A stretch of DNA of 9,504 nt, taken from NCBI GenBank assembly GCA_025965735.1, contig JAOPWK010000103.1:1-9504 (forward strand). The letters are read 5' to 3'. This DNA is from Frankiales bacterium (GTDB lineage: Bacteria; Actinomycetota; Actinomycetes; Mycobacteriales; SCTD01). The position numbers were made by a program, and so were the translations under genes. The notes under the pieces are model-generated. The model saw only the letters and a list, made by a program, of their open reading frames with translations. It had not been told where the DNA came from and ran no database searches. Within the stretch, counting starts at the first letter, position 1; the number at the start of each line of letters is the position of its first letter. Positions 1 to 5,692 of this stretch are shown piece by piece.

Positions 1-927
1 GGTGCCGGTCGTGTCGTAGTAGTGCTTGTTGTCCTCGTCGACCAGGCGGTAGTAGTTCGCGTTGTCGATGCCGCGGAACGACAGCGTCGGGCCGAGCTGG
101 TTGCCCTCGGCGGTGTGGTTGTAGACCACATCGAGGATGACCTCGAGGCCTTCGGCGTGCAGCGCCTTGACCATCGCCTTGAACTCCTGCACCTGCTGGC
201 CGGCCTGGCCGGCATAGGCGTAGTCGTTGTGCGGGGCGAAGAAGCCGATCGTGTTGTAGCCCCAGTAGTTGCGCTGCCCCCGGTCGGCCAGGTGGCTGTC
301 GTGCACGAACTGGTGCACCGGCATGAGCTCGATCGCGGTCACGCCGATCTTCTTGTAGTGCTCGATCATCACCGGGTGCGCGAGCGCCGCGTAGGTGCCG
401 CGGATCTCCTCCGGGATGCCGGGGTGCGTCTGGGTGAGCCCCTTGACGTGCGCCTCGTAGATGACCGTCTCGTTGTACGGCGTGTGCGGGTGCCGGTCGT
501 TGTCCCAGTCGAAGAACGGGCTGATGACCACGGACTTGCTCATGTGCGGGCCGCTGTCCTCGTCGTTGAACGAGTCCTCGTCGCCCCAGGTGTAGGAGAA
601 GCAGCTCTGCGACCAGTCGATGTCGCCGTCGACGGCCTTGGCGTACGGGTCGAGCAGGAGCTTGCTCGGGTTGCAGCGGTGCCCGTTCTCCGGCTCGTAC
701 GGGCCGTGCACCCGGAAGCCGTAGCGCTGGCCCGGGCCGACGTTCGGCAGGTAGCCGTGCCAGACAAAGGCGTCGCGCTCCGGGAGGTCCACCTTCGTCT
801 CGGTGCCGGCCTCGTCGAACAGGCACAGCTCGACGCGGTTGGCGACCTCCGAGAAGAGCGCGAAGTTGGTGCCGGTGCCGTCGTACGTGGCGCCGAGGGG
901 GTAGGCCGAACCGGGCCAGACGCGCAT
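1..927 (-). CDS. glgX: Glycogen debranching enzyme GlgX, N-terminal part (runs off the window)
   Basis: Cytoplasmic GH13 debranching enzyme that hydrolyses alpha-1,6 branch points of glycogen left short by phosphorylase, supplying maltodextrins. The 309 visible residues begin MRVWPGSAYPLGATYDGTGT, the usual GlgX N-terminus, and form a CBM48-like beta domain (about 10-130) leading into the catalytic barrel. Visible GH13 signatures are YEAHVKGLT (157-165), YWGYNTIGFFAPH (221-233) and region I DVVYNH (266-271). The catalytic Asp and Glu lie beyond the edge; family members are about 700 residues, so less than half is here. The ATG is preceded on the minus strand by GGAAG about 10 nt away. The gene follows the eRF1-like gene on the same strand after 38 nt, so the two are probably cotranscribed. 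Isoamylase TreX is a close relative; the N-terminus favours GlgX. Confidence 0.95.
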   Translation of the reverse strand, partial: MRVWPGSAYPLGATYDGTGTNFALFSEVANRVELCLFDEAGTETKVDLPERDAFVWHGYLPNVGPGQRYGFRVHGPYEPENGHRCNPSKLLLDPYAKAVDGDIDWSQSCFSYTWGDEDSFNDEDSGPHMSKSVVISPFFDWDNDRHPHTPYNETVIYEAHVKGLTQTHPGIPEEIRGTYAALAHPVMIEHYKKIGVTAIELMPVHQFVHDSHLADRGQRNYWGYNTIGFFAPHNDYAYAGQAGQQVQEFKAMVKALHAEGLEVILDVVYNHTAEGNQLGPTLSFRGIDNANYYRLVDEDNKHYYDTTGT

Positions 928-965
928 GGGTGCTGCTTCCTTCGAGAGGGCGGGGTCAGGGGGAG

Positions 966-2087
966 CTAGGAGGTGGCGGTGCTGTCGTCGCTGTAGCGCA
1001 GGATCGCGCCGACGCCGCCGTCGGGCGCCTGCTCGCTCTGGTGCGGGACGAGCTGGAGGTCGGCGCCCGTCGCGATGGCGGCGCGGAGCAGGACGCTCAC
1101 GAGCGGCCCCTGCTGCGGGCTGGTGGCACCGAGCCCGGTCACCTCGTCAGCCGTCATGCCGATCTGCGACGGGTCCTCGCCGAACCACAGCTGGGCGGAC
1201 TGGTCCGCGCCGGTCGTGACGAGCAGCGTCTGGACCTGAGCCTTGCGCAGTGCCTCGACGACGGCGGGGACGCCGTCGCACGCGCGCTTGCTCTGGCCGC
1301 GCTCCTGGGCGTACTCCGCGAGCAGGGTCAGCGTCTCGGTGGCGGTGTGCAGGGCGACCGTCTCGCGGACGCGGGTGGGGATCAGCTGCTCGCTGCCGTC
1401 GCGACTGCGACCGCCGGGGATCTCCACCCAGCGGGTGTCCCACGGCTGGGCCAGACCCTCCTTGACGAAGGTCAGCTCGCGCTCGTCGCCGACGCCGATG
1501 ATCAGCTCCGCGCCGATCAGCTCGGCCAGGTCCATCGCGGTCTCGCGGATCTCCTTGGCGTTCTCGCGCCACTGGTTCTCCGCCGTGTGCTGGTAGCGGT
1601 GGTGCGCCCAGCCGCCGCCCTTGACCTTGCGCAGGTGCACGGTGCGCCCCTTGACGGTCACCTCCTCGGCCAGCTCGCCGGCGTCCAGGTAGGCCTCGAC
1701 GTCGGCGCCGGTGTGGTCGGCGTGCACGACGACATGCGGGACCCGGGTGGTGACGTCGGTGACGAGCGGCAGGAGGTCGGGCAGCGCGCCGACGGTGACG
1801 GTGTCGGTCGCCGGGCGGGTGGAGACCGGCTCGCTGAGCACGACCTGCGCGTCCGGGACGCTGGCGATCACCAGGCGGGCCTCGCCGTCGGCGTGCTCGC
1901 CACGAGCCGCGAGGATCGCCTCACGGACCGGCTCGGCGACGCCCTGCTGCTCGAGCTGCTGGACCATTGCCTTCCAGGCCATCTCGTAGCGGTCGGCAGC
2001 CTGCTCCACGGCGCTCTCCGCGCCGACCAGCACGGTCACGAAGGGTCCGGAGGCGGACAGGACGGGGGACAGGTCGCGCAGCTGCAC
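966..2087 (-). CDS. baeRF/Rv2629-type eRF1-Pelota-like protein (Balon-related ribosome hibernation factor)
   Basis: A 373-residue cytoplasmic protein, close in length to mycobacterial Rv2629. The layout resembles archaeo-eukaryotic eRF1/Pelota: an N-terminal domain (1-about 145), a middle domain whose segment KGGGWAHHRYQ (156-166), followed by a basic-acidic helix NQWRENAKEIRETA, occupies the place of the GGQ loop and helix of eRF1, and a C-terminal domain ending GVGAILRY (358-365), as at the end of Pelota. Gln of GGQ is replaced (GGGW, 157-160), so peptidyl-tRNA hydrolysis in the eRF1 manner is unlikely. Balon and its mycobacterial homologue bind the ribosomal A site during dormancy; that role is inferred here by family. 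Start is GTG with GGAGG 5 nt upstream. It lies 87 nt after the small Cys-rich gene and 38 nt before glgX. Confidence 0.85.
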   Translation of the reverse strand: MQLRDLSPVLSASGPFVTVLVGAESAVEQAADRYEMAWKAMVQQLEQQGVAEPVREAILAARGEHADGEARLVIASVPDAQVVLSEPVSTRPATDTVTVGALPDLLPLVTDVTTRVPHVVVHADHTGADVEAYLDAGELAEEVTVKGRTVHLRKVKGGGWAHHRYQHTAENQWRENAKEIRETAMDLAELIGAELIIGVGDERELTFVKEGLAQPWDTRWVEIPGGRSRDGSEQLIPTRVRETVALHTATETLTLLAEYAQERGQSKRACDGVPAVVEALRKAQVQTLLVTTGADQSAQLWFGEDPSQIGMTADEVTGLGATSPQQGPLVSVLLRAAIATGADLQLVPHQSEQAPDGGVGAILRYSDDSTATS

Positions 2088-2123
2088 GGGGACCTCCTGC
2101 AGTTCGGGGAGCGGCTCAGCCGG

Positions 2124-2129
2124 GTCCTA
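2124..2129 (-). promoter_or_regulatory. Possible -10 element for the Balon-like gene
   Basis: The minus strand reads GGGTAGGAC here, the same 9-mer that forms the -10 region of the 41-aa gene at 2307-2315. It would put a start site about 30 nt upstream of the GTG at 2087, leaving room for the GGAGG ribosome site. No convincing -35 is seen at 16-18 nt, so readthrough from the upstream gene may be the main source of transcript. Confidence 0.25.
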
Positions 2130-2174
2130 CCCCCGGTCCCGGTCGACCTACGCGCGACAGCAGCCGCGGATGCG

Positions 2175-2300
2175 TCACTCGCCGGGCGGGCCGGTGACCG
2201 GCTCGACCGGACCGGGTCGGCGGTGCTGGCAGTAGCACCACGTCTTCCCGGGGCAGAGCTCGTGCTCCTGCTCCCGGCACGGCTCGCAGATGAGGTTCAC
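2175..2300 (-). CDS. Small cysteine-rich protein (41 aa), probable metal-binding
   Basis: Short ORF translating to 41 residues beginning MNLICEPCREQEHELCPGK, then TWCYCQHRRPG, and ending in a Pro-rich tail GPPGE before TGA. Five Cys (5, 8, 16, 22, 24) and His (13, 26) in the pattern CxxC...H..C...CxCxH suggest a compact zinc-binding fold. Almost every codon ends in G or C, as in the neighbouring genes, and the residues are not the Arg/Pro/Ala noise seen in shadow frames. Similar tiny CxxC proteins ending in a CxCQH segment are, as I recall, common in actinobacteria, but I know no assigned function. The GTG start sits 6 nt after a candidate -10, so translation may be leaderless; AGGA 8 nt upstream is the alternative signal. 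It precedes the Balon-like gene on the same strand (gap 87 nt). Confidence 0.72.
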   Translation of the reverse strand: MNLICEPCREQEHELCPGKTWCYCQHRRPGPVEPVTGPPGE

Positions 2301-2306
2301 GGGGAC

Positions 2307-2335
2307 GTCCTACCCGCGAGGCGTGGGCGGATCAA
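2307..2335 (-). promoter_or_regulatory. Sigma70-type promoter giving a leaderless mRNA for the 41-aa gene
   Basis: On the minus strand TTGATC (2330-2335), a 17-nt spacer, then TAGGAC (2307-2312), 6 nt before the GTG at 2300. The first transcribed base would fall at or next to the start codon, a common arrangement in actinobacteria. The -35 matches TTGACA in its first four bases. Confidence 0.5.
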
Positions 2336-2374
2336 GGTCGGTGCGCGCGTCGCGCCAGACCGGGTACGTGCCGC

Positions 2375-2710
2375 ATGAGGGAGATCACGAACCCCCTGCC
2401 CGACGACCCCGGCGGCGCCTCGACGATGGACGAGCAGTCGACGACCGTGAACGGCTCGCAGCAGCTGCTGGACGTCGGCTCCACCGGCACCGACGAGGGC
2501 CGGCGGGCATCCCCGCCGTGTGGTCGGCGTCGACGAGGCCGGTGACGAGGTGCCGCCGCCGCCGGCCGCGCTGCCCGGGGACACGGGCCAGAGCACCGGC
2601 CCGGCCGAGGACGACGACCTGCTGTCCGGGGACAGCTCGAACCCGCTCGTCCTCGCCGGGGCGGGACTGCTGCGTCGAGCGAGCTGCCCGCTGCGCGCGA
2701 GGGCGGCTGA
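2375..2710 (+). pseudogene. Small acidic ORF with two apparent compensating frameshifts
   Basis: Starting at the ATG at 2375, the protein reads MREITNPLPDDPGGASTMDE... with every third codon base G or C up to about 2500, but that frame then meets TGA at 2543. From about 2523 the coding-like frame is one base later (VGVDEAGDEVPPPP..., then EDDDLLSGDSSNPLVLAGAG), again with G/C third bases. From about 2672 the first frame regains coding character (ASSELPAAREGG) and ends at TGA 2708-2710. Taken together this would be 111 residues: acidic, Ser/Gly/Pro-rich, with a short hydrophobic stretch NPLVLAGAGL. No family is recognised. There is no clear ribosome site before the ATG. It may be a decaying gene, or an intact gene with two sequence errors. 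It is convergent with the tRNA cluster. Confidence 0.5.
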
Positions 2711-2728
2711 GCGCTCCGGCTCAGCGCC
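2702..2728. terminator. Hairpin between convergent ORF and tRNA cluster
   Basis: GCTGAGC (2706-2712) pairs perfectly with GCTCAGC (2719-2725) across a 6-nt loop, and three more G-C pairs follow after a one-base bulge. It lies 17 nt beyond the 3' end of tRNA-Val(GAC) on the minus strand and overlaps the stop of the plus-strand ORF, so it could end transcription from both sides. No T-run follows, which is usual for high-GC actinobacteria. Confidence 0.4.
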
Positions 2729-2744
2729 GGGGTGCTGCTGTGGG

Positions 2745-2818
2745 TGGGCGATACAGGACTTGAACCTGTGACCTCTTCCGTGTCAGGGAAGCGCGCTACC
2801 AGACTGCGCCAATCGCCC
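2745..2818 (-). tRNA. tRNA-Val (anticodon GAC)
   Basis: Full cloverleaf on the minus strand: acceptor GGGCGAT with ATCGCCC, D arm GCGC...GCGC, anticodon stem CTTCC/GGAAG enclosing CTGACAC (anticodon GAC), T arm ACAGG-TTCAAGT-CCTGT, discriminator A. The 3' CCA is not encoded (next bases CCC). Reads GUC and GUU valine codons. Last gene of the Gly-Cys-Val cluster. Confidence 0.96.
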
Positions 2819-2849
2819 GTGCGTTGTGGAGTTGTCGCGCTCGCGGGGG

Positions 2850-2921
2850 AGGCCGGGGCGGGAATCGAACCCGCGTACAGGGCTTTGCAGGCCCTTGCCT
2901 AAGCCACTCGGCCACCCGGCC
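2850..2921 (-). tRNA. tRNA-Cys (anticodon GCA)
   Basis: Minus-strand cloverleaf: acceptor GGCCGGG with CCCGGCC, anticodon stem AGGGC/GCCCT enclosing CTGCAAA (anticodon GCA), T arm GCGGG-TTCGATT-CCCGC, discriminator U73 as expected for tRNA-Cys. CCA is not encoded. It lies between the Gly and Val tRNAs of the same strand and is probably processed from one transcript. Confidence 0.96.
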
Positions 2922-2973
2922 CGGGACCCGGCGAGGCCGGGACGGCCCGACGCCCCCGAGGGGCGCCTCTCCG

Positions 2974-3045
2974 AGCGGACGACGGGATTCGAACCCGCGA
3001 CCCTCACCTTGGCAAGGTGATGCTCTACCACTGAGCCACGTCCGC
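2974..3045 (-). tRNA. tRNA-Gly (anticodon GCC)
   Basis: Minus-strand cloverleaf: acceptor GCGGACG with CGTCCGC, D arm GCTC...GAGC, anticodon stem TCACC/GGTGA enclosing TTGCCAA (anticodon GCC), T arm GCGGG-TTCGAAT-CCCGT (last pair G-T), discriminator U73 as in bacterial tRNA-Gly. CCA is not encoded. First gene of the cluster; reads GGC and GGU, the dominant Gly codons in this genome. Confidence 0.96.
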
Positions 3046-3080
3046 GTGCACCGGGCGGAAAGGCCTGGCGACGAGGCAGA

Positions 3081-3086
3081 ACCCTA
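3081..3086 (-). promoter_or_regulatory. Possible -10 element for the tRNA Gly-Cys-Val cluster
   Basis: TAGGGT on the minus strand fits the TAGNNT -10 class and would start transcription about 28 nt before tRNA-Gly. No good -35 is visible at 16-18 nt. The ssgB stop is only 31 nt further upstream, so cotranscription with ssgB is also possible. Confidence 0.35.
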
Positions 3087-3117
3087 GCAGAGGCGAGGGT
3101 CCCGCAGAGGGTGGGGC

Positions 3118-3561
3118 TCAGACCTCGGGCTCGGCCCAAAGGAGCAGCGCCAACTCGGCGTCGACGTCCACGTGCTGGCTCTCGCTGCCTGTCGGGACCG
3201 CCTGGTAGGTGCGGCCGAGGAACTCCACCAGGTCCCCGAGCGGCACCTCGAACAGCGCGCGGCCGGAGGGGGAGGACAGCGACAGGCAGACCACCGAGGT
3301 GCCGTGGGCGGAGGACGGCCACACCTGCACGTCGCCCTCGCCGGCGGGCACGGAGACGCCGTCGCTGAGCAGCTGGCGGGCGAAGGTCCACTGGACGACG
3401 TCGCCGGTGCCGGTGCCGGAGCCGGTGTGGAAGGACACCTGCACCGCGTAGGGGTCACTGACGTCGTAGGCGAGGTCGGCGCGGACGGGCAGCGAGGCAG
3501 CACCGGGCACGACGAGGCGCAGCTGGAGCTCCGAGCTGACCGAGGTCGGGCGAGTGGTCAT
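3118..3561 (-). CDS. ssgB: SsgB-like SsgA-family sporulation/cell-division regulator
   Basis: A 147-residue SsgA-like protein. Family hallmarks run in order: SELQLRLVVPG (10-20), LPV...LAYDVSDPYAV (25-40), VSFHTG (42-47), VQWTFARQLLSDG (56-68), GDVQVWPSSAHG (77-88), VVCLSLSSPSGRALFEVP (90-107) and the acidic C-terminal helix. The fit is closest to SsgB, which in Streptomyces localises to future septum sites and recruits FtsZ during sporulation. It is soluble, with no membrane segment, and slightly longer than Streptomyces SsgB at both ends. The ATG at 3561 has GGAAGAGG about 8 nt upstream; the longer reading to 3867 would cross the divergent promoter region and the sigma gene start. It lies upstream of the tRNA cluster on the same strand and is divergent from the sigma gene. 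A paralogous SsgA-like protein cannot be excluded. Confidence 0.9.
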   Translation of the reverse strand: MTTRPTSVSSELQLRLVVPGAASLPVRADLAYDVSDPYAVQVSFHTGSGTGTGDVVQWTFARQLLSDGVSVPAGEGDVQVWPSSAHGTSVVCLSLSSPSGRALFEVPLGDLVEFLGRTYQAVPTGSESQHVDVDAELALLLWAEPEV

Positions 3562-3616
3562 GGCTCGTGCCTCTTCCTGCTGCTGCGGGGCCGACGGCGT
3601 GTCGGGTCCACAAGAG

Positions 3617-3642
3617 ATCCCCCTGTGAACGCGGTCGTAACC
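3617..3642 (-). promoter_or_regulatory. Candidate SigB/SigH-type stress promoter for ssgB
   Basis: On the minus strand GGTTAC (3637-3642), a 14-nt spacer, then GGGGAT (3617-3622) resembles the GTTTA-N12-15-GGGTAT form read by SigB-type factors, including Streptomyces SigH, which I recall drives ssgB there. It would place the start site about 50 nt before the ATG. Confidence 0.35.
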
Positions 3643-3672
3643 GGGCGGGCGGCACCGATCGGGAGGGTTCAC

Positions 3673-3749
3673 CCGTACGGCCGCGCGGGGTCGCAGAGCC
3701 GGACGTACCGTGTGACGCACGACGCGGGTCCTGCCCCATCCGTACGGCC
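3673..3749. repeat. Two copies of CCGTACGGCC, each containing the palindrome CCGTACGG
   Basis: Identical 10-mers at 3673-3682 and 3740-3749, 67 nt apart, in the divergent ssgB/sigma intergenic region. The core CCGTACGG is self-complementary. The second copy overlaps the -35 and spacer of the sigma promoter, so a regulator dimer bound there could block or modulate it. Confidence 0.4.
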
Positions 3750-3762
3750 CGCTGCTGCGAAC
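3736..3762 (+). promoter_or_regulatory. SigK-like ECF promoter upstream of the sigma gene
   Basis: CCATCC (3736-3741), a 16-nt spacer, then CGAAC (3758-3762). This is very near the CCATCC / CGAAT pair I recall for mycobacterial SigK promoters. Transcription would begin about 12-15 nt before the ATG at 3783, just ahead of GAGGA. It implies positive autoregulation of the sigma/anti-sigma operon. Confidence 0.5.
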
Positions 3763-3782
3763 GCCCTGTCGTGAGGACCTCG

Positions 3783-4475
3783 ATGACGCTCCCCCCTGGT
3801 CGCCCCGCGACCACCGGTGCGGACAGCGTCGTCGCCACCTCCTACGAGGGCATGGACGACCGCGCACTCGTCGCCCGGGTCACCGAGGGCGACGGCGGGG
3901 CGCTCGAGGCGCTGTACGGGCGGTACGGCCGCGCCTGCTACGGCCTGGCCCGCCGGATCCTCACCGACGACCAGCTGGCGCAGGACGCGGTGCAGGAGGT
4001 CTTCCTCACCGTCTGGCGCGACGCGTCGCGCTTCGACGCCAGCCGCGGCGGCTTCTCCACCTGGCTGCTGTCCATGACGCACCACAAGGCGGTCGACAGC
4101 GTCCGGCGCGAGGAGAACCTCCGCAAGCGCCGCACCACGGCCGACGCCCTCGAGCACCGCGAGTCCGACAGCCCGCGGGTCGACGACGCCGTCTGGTCAC
4201 TGCTGCGCCGCGAGCGGGTCCGCGAGGTGCTGCAGACGCTGCCGGAGCCGCAGCGTGAGGCGCTGACGCTGGCCTACTTCGGCGGCTACACCCAGCGCGA
4301 GATCGCCGGGCTCACCGACACCCCGCTGGGCACCGTCAAGACGCGGATGCTCGCCGGGATGCGCCGCATGAAGGAGTCCCTGGACGGGCTCTCCAACGCC
4401 GCCGGCGGCCTGGAGCCGCCGGACAGCTTCTCCGCCAGCCCCCCGACCGCCCCTGACCAGAGGAACACCCCGTGA
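3783..4475 (+). CDS. ECF sigma factor, SigK-like
   Basis: A 230-residue extracytoplasmic-function sigma factor that directs RNA polymerase to a stress regulon. Region 2 spans about 38-110 and includes QDAVQEVFLTVWRDASRFD (67-85) and the -10 recognition helix FSTWLLSMTHHKAVDSVRRE (91-110). Region 4 spans about 143-200 with helix-turn-helix YTQREIAGLTDTPLGTVKTR (169-188). Region 3 is absent, as in the ECF class. The ATG at 3783 has GAGGA 5 nt upstream; an upstream extension of the frame would cover the promoter and reads as noise. The C-terminal tail (about 203-230) is Pro/Ser-rich and probably disordered. The stop overlaps the start of the anti-sigma gene by 4 nt, so translation is coupled. 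Assignment to the SigK group rests on the RskA-type partner and promoter and is inference. Confidence 0.92.
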   Translation: MTLPPGRPATTGADSVVATSYEGMDDRALVARVTEGDGGALEALYGRYGRACYGLARRILTDDQLAQDAVQEVFLTVWRDASRFDASRGGFSTWLLSMTHHKAVDSVRREENLRKRRTTADALEHRESDSPRVDDAVWSLLRRERVREVLQTLPEPQREALTLAYFGGYTQREIAGLTDTPLGTVKTRMLAGMRRMKESLDGLSNAAGGLEPPDSFSASPPTAPDQRNTP

Positions 4476-5260
4476 CCCGGCCCGACGCCCACGCGCGCTT
4501 CGAGGAGCTCGCCGCGGGGCACGCGCTGCACGCCCTCGAGCCCGAGGACGAGCAGGCGTTCGTCGTGCACCTGGCCAGCTGTGCCCGCTGCGAGCGGTCG
4601 CTGGCGGAGCACGAGGCGACGCTGGCCCACCTCGCCTACGCACCGGACGCCGCCGAGCCGCCGCCCGCGCTGCTCGACGGGATCCGCGCCGGCGTGCTGG
4701 CGTCCGACCGCGGCGCCAGCTTCCCGCAGACCGCGCCGACGGTCTCGCTGGACGACGCCCGCCGCCGCCGCGACGCCTCCCGCATGCGCCGCGCAGCGAC
4801 GTGGACGGGCATCGCCGCGGCCGCTGCGCTGGTCGTGTCGCTCGGCGTCTGGAACACCAGCCTGCGCCAGGAGCGCGACGAGCAGGCCGCGTGGAGCGAC
4901 CGGCTGGCCAGTGCGGTCGGCCAGCTGCGCGACCCTTCTACCGAGACGGTCCCGCTCGAGGGCGAGGGCGGCGACGTCGTCGCTGTCGCCCTCGTACGCG
5001 GCTCGGACATGTCGCTCGTCGTCGACGGACTGCCCGTCAACGAGACAGGGACGACGTACGTCCTGTGGGGCGAGAGCCGCTACGGCGACCGCCGCGCCGT
5101 CGGCGCCTTCGACGTGGACGAGCCGGGGCTGGACGTGCTGGAGGGCATGCAGGTGCAGGCCAGCATCAGCGACGTCACGCGCTTCATGGTCACCCGGGAG
5201 AAGGGCGACGCCGCCCCGCCGATCCCGACGCTGCCGGTGCTCGCGGCTGGCGACGTCTGA
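4472..5260 (+). CDS. RskA-type transmembrane anti-sigma factor
   Basis: A 262-residue single-pass membrane protein that holds the sigma factor inactive until a signal triggers its proteolysis. The cytoplasmic N-terminus has the zinc anti-sigma motif HLASCARC (33-40, H-x3-C-x2-C) after the typical GHALHALEPEDEQAF segment. A basic run (97-107) precedes one membrane helix TGIAAAAALVVSLGVW (112-127). A short coiled segment with RQERDEQ follows, then an extracytoplasmic RskA C-terminal domain (about 155-245) with VALVRGSDMSLVVDGLP and TYVLWGE...VGAFDV. The GTG start overlaps the sigma stop in GTGA; AGAGGAA lies about 8 nt upstream. Cognate to the sigma factor by context. The signal sensed is unknown. 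Confidence 0.9.
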   Translation: MTRPDAHARFEELAAGHALHALEPEDEQAFVVHLASCARCERSLAEHEATLAHLAYAPDAAEPPPALLDGIRAGVLASDRGASFPQTAPTVSLDDARRRRDASRMRRAATWTGIAAAAALVVSLGVWNTSLRQERDEQAAWSDRLASAVGQLRDPSTETVPLEGEGGDVVAVALVRGSDMSLVVDGLPVNETGTTYVLWGESRYGDRRAVGAFDVDEPGLDVLEGMQVQASISDVTRFMVTREKGDAAPPIPTLPVLAAGDV

Positions 5261-5292
5261 GCGTGGCCGCCCACGTGGGGCAGGATGCGCAG

Positions 5293-5673
5293 GTGTCCAC
5301 GTCGTCGACCGCCAACTGGAAGAAGGCGCTGCGGCGCACGCCGGGCGGGGCGCTGACCGTCAAGGTCATCGTCTTCGTGGTCGGCCTGCTGTTCATCCTG
5401 CTGGGGCTGGCGCTCGCCGCGCTGCCCGGTCCGCTGACGATCCCGCCGATCCTCGTGGGGCTCTACGTCTGGTCGACCGAGTTCGCCTGGGCCGAGCGGC
5501 TGCTCGACCGCGCCAAGCGCAGCGCCCACGAGGCGTGGGAGAACGCCAAGCGCCGGCCCGTCATCACCGGGCTCGTCACCGTCAGCGGCCTGATCGCCTT
5601 CGGCATCGGGCTGTGGCTGGTGGGCAAGTACGACCTCGTCGCCCGGGCCAAGGAGCTCGTGGGGCTCGGGTAG
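5293..5673 (+). CDS. TIGR02611/PGPGW-family small membrane protein
   Basis: A 126-residue integral membrane protein of unknown function. It has a polar N-terminus (1-19), a hydrophobic helix (about 21-44), the family motif region LPGPLTIPPILVGLYVWSTE (44-63, PGPL in place of the usual PGPG), an amphipathic charged segment AWAERLLDRAKRSAHEAWE (65-83), and a second membrane helix (about 90-111). Start: GTG at 5293 has AGGA 7 nt upstream; GTG codons at 5263 and 5275 are in frame but lack a ribosome site, and the extra residues look unstructured. It follows the anti-sigma gene by 32 nt and is probably the third gene of that operon, which would place it in the sigma factor's envelope-stress circuit; this is inference. 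Confidence 0.82.
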   Translation: MSTSSTANWKKALRRTPGGALTVKVIVFVVGLLFILLGLALAALPGPLTIPPILVGLYVWSTEFAWAERLLDRAKRSAHEAWENAKRRPVITGLVTVSGLIAFGIGLWLVGKYDLVARAKELVGLG

Positions 5674-5676
5674 TCT
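5671..5676 (+). promoter_or_regulatory. -10 element for tRNA-Val(CAC), overlapping a stop codon
   Basis: TAGTCT fits the actinobacterial TAGNNT -10 class and its first three bases are the stop codon of the preceding membrane-protein gene. It lies 16 nt before the tRNA. No good -35 is seen at 17-18 nt. Confidence 0.35.
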
Positions 5677-5692
5677 CGCGCTCGTCCGTCCA

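Noticed and set aside
22..969. Plus-strand ORF opposite glgX
   Set aside because: Shadow of the glgX frame; composition is His/Val/Arg noise.
930..2378. Long plus-strand ORF of 482 codons opposite the Balon-like gene
   Set aside because: Arg/Leu/Val/Ala-rich shadow of a real minus-strand gene with family motifs; no ribosome site and no recognisable domain.
2297..2596. Minus-strand 99-codon ORF
   Set aside because: Gly/Arg/Ala-rich with no ribosome site; the plus strand shows clearer coding bias here, and its tail overlaps the start of the better supported 41-aa gene.
2745..3045. tRNA cluster as an integrated-element attachment site
   Set aside because: No integrase gene and no direct repeat of a tRNA 3' end is seen in the window.
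3567..3782. N-terminal extension of the sigma factor to 3567
   Set aside because: Overlaps the candidate promoter; ATG 3783 has GAGGA at the right spacing and gives a standard ECF length.
3562..3867. N-terminal extension of the ssgB-like gene to 3867
   Set aside because: Crosses the divergent promoter region and the sigma start; the added residues are Arg/Ser/Pro noise while ATG 3561 has a good ribosome site and matches SsgB.
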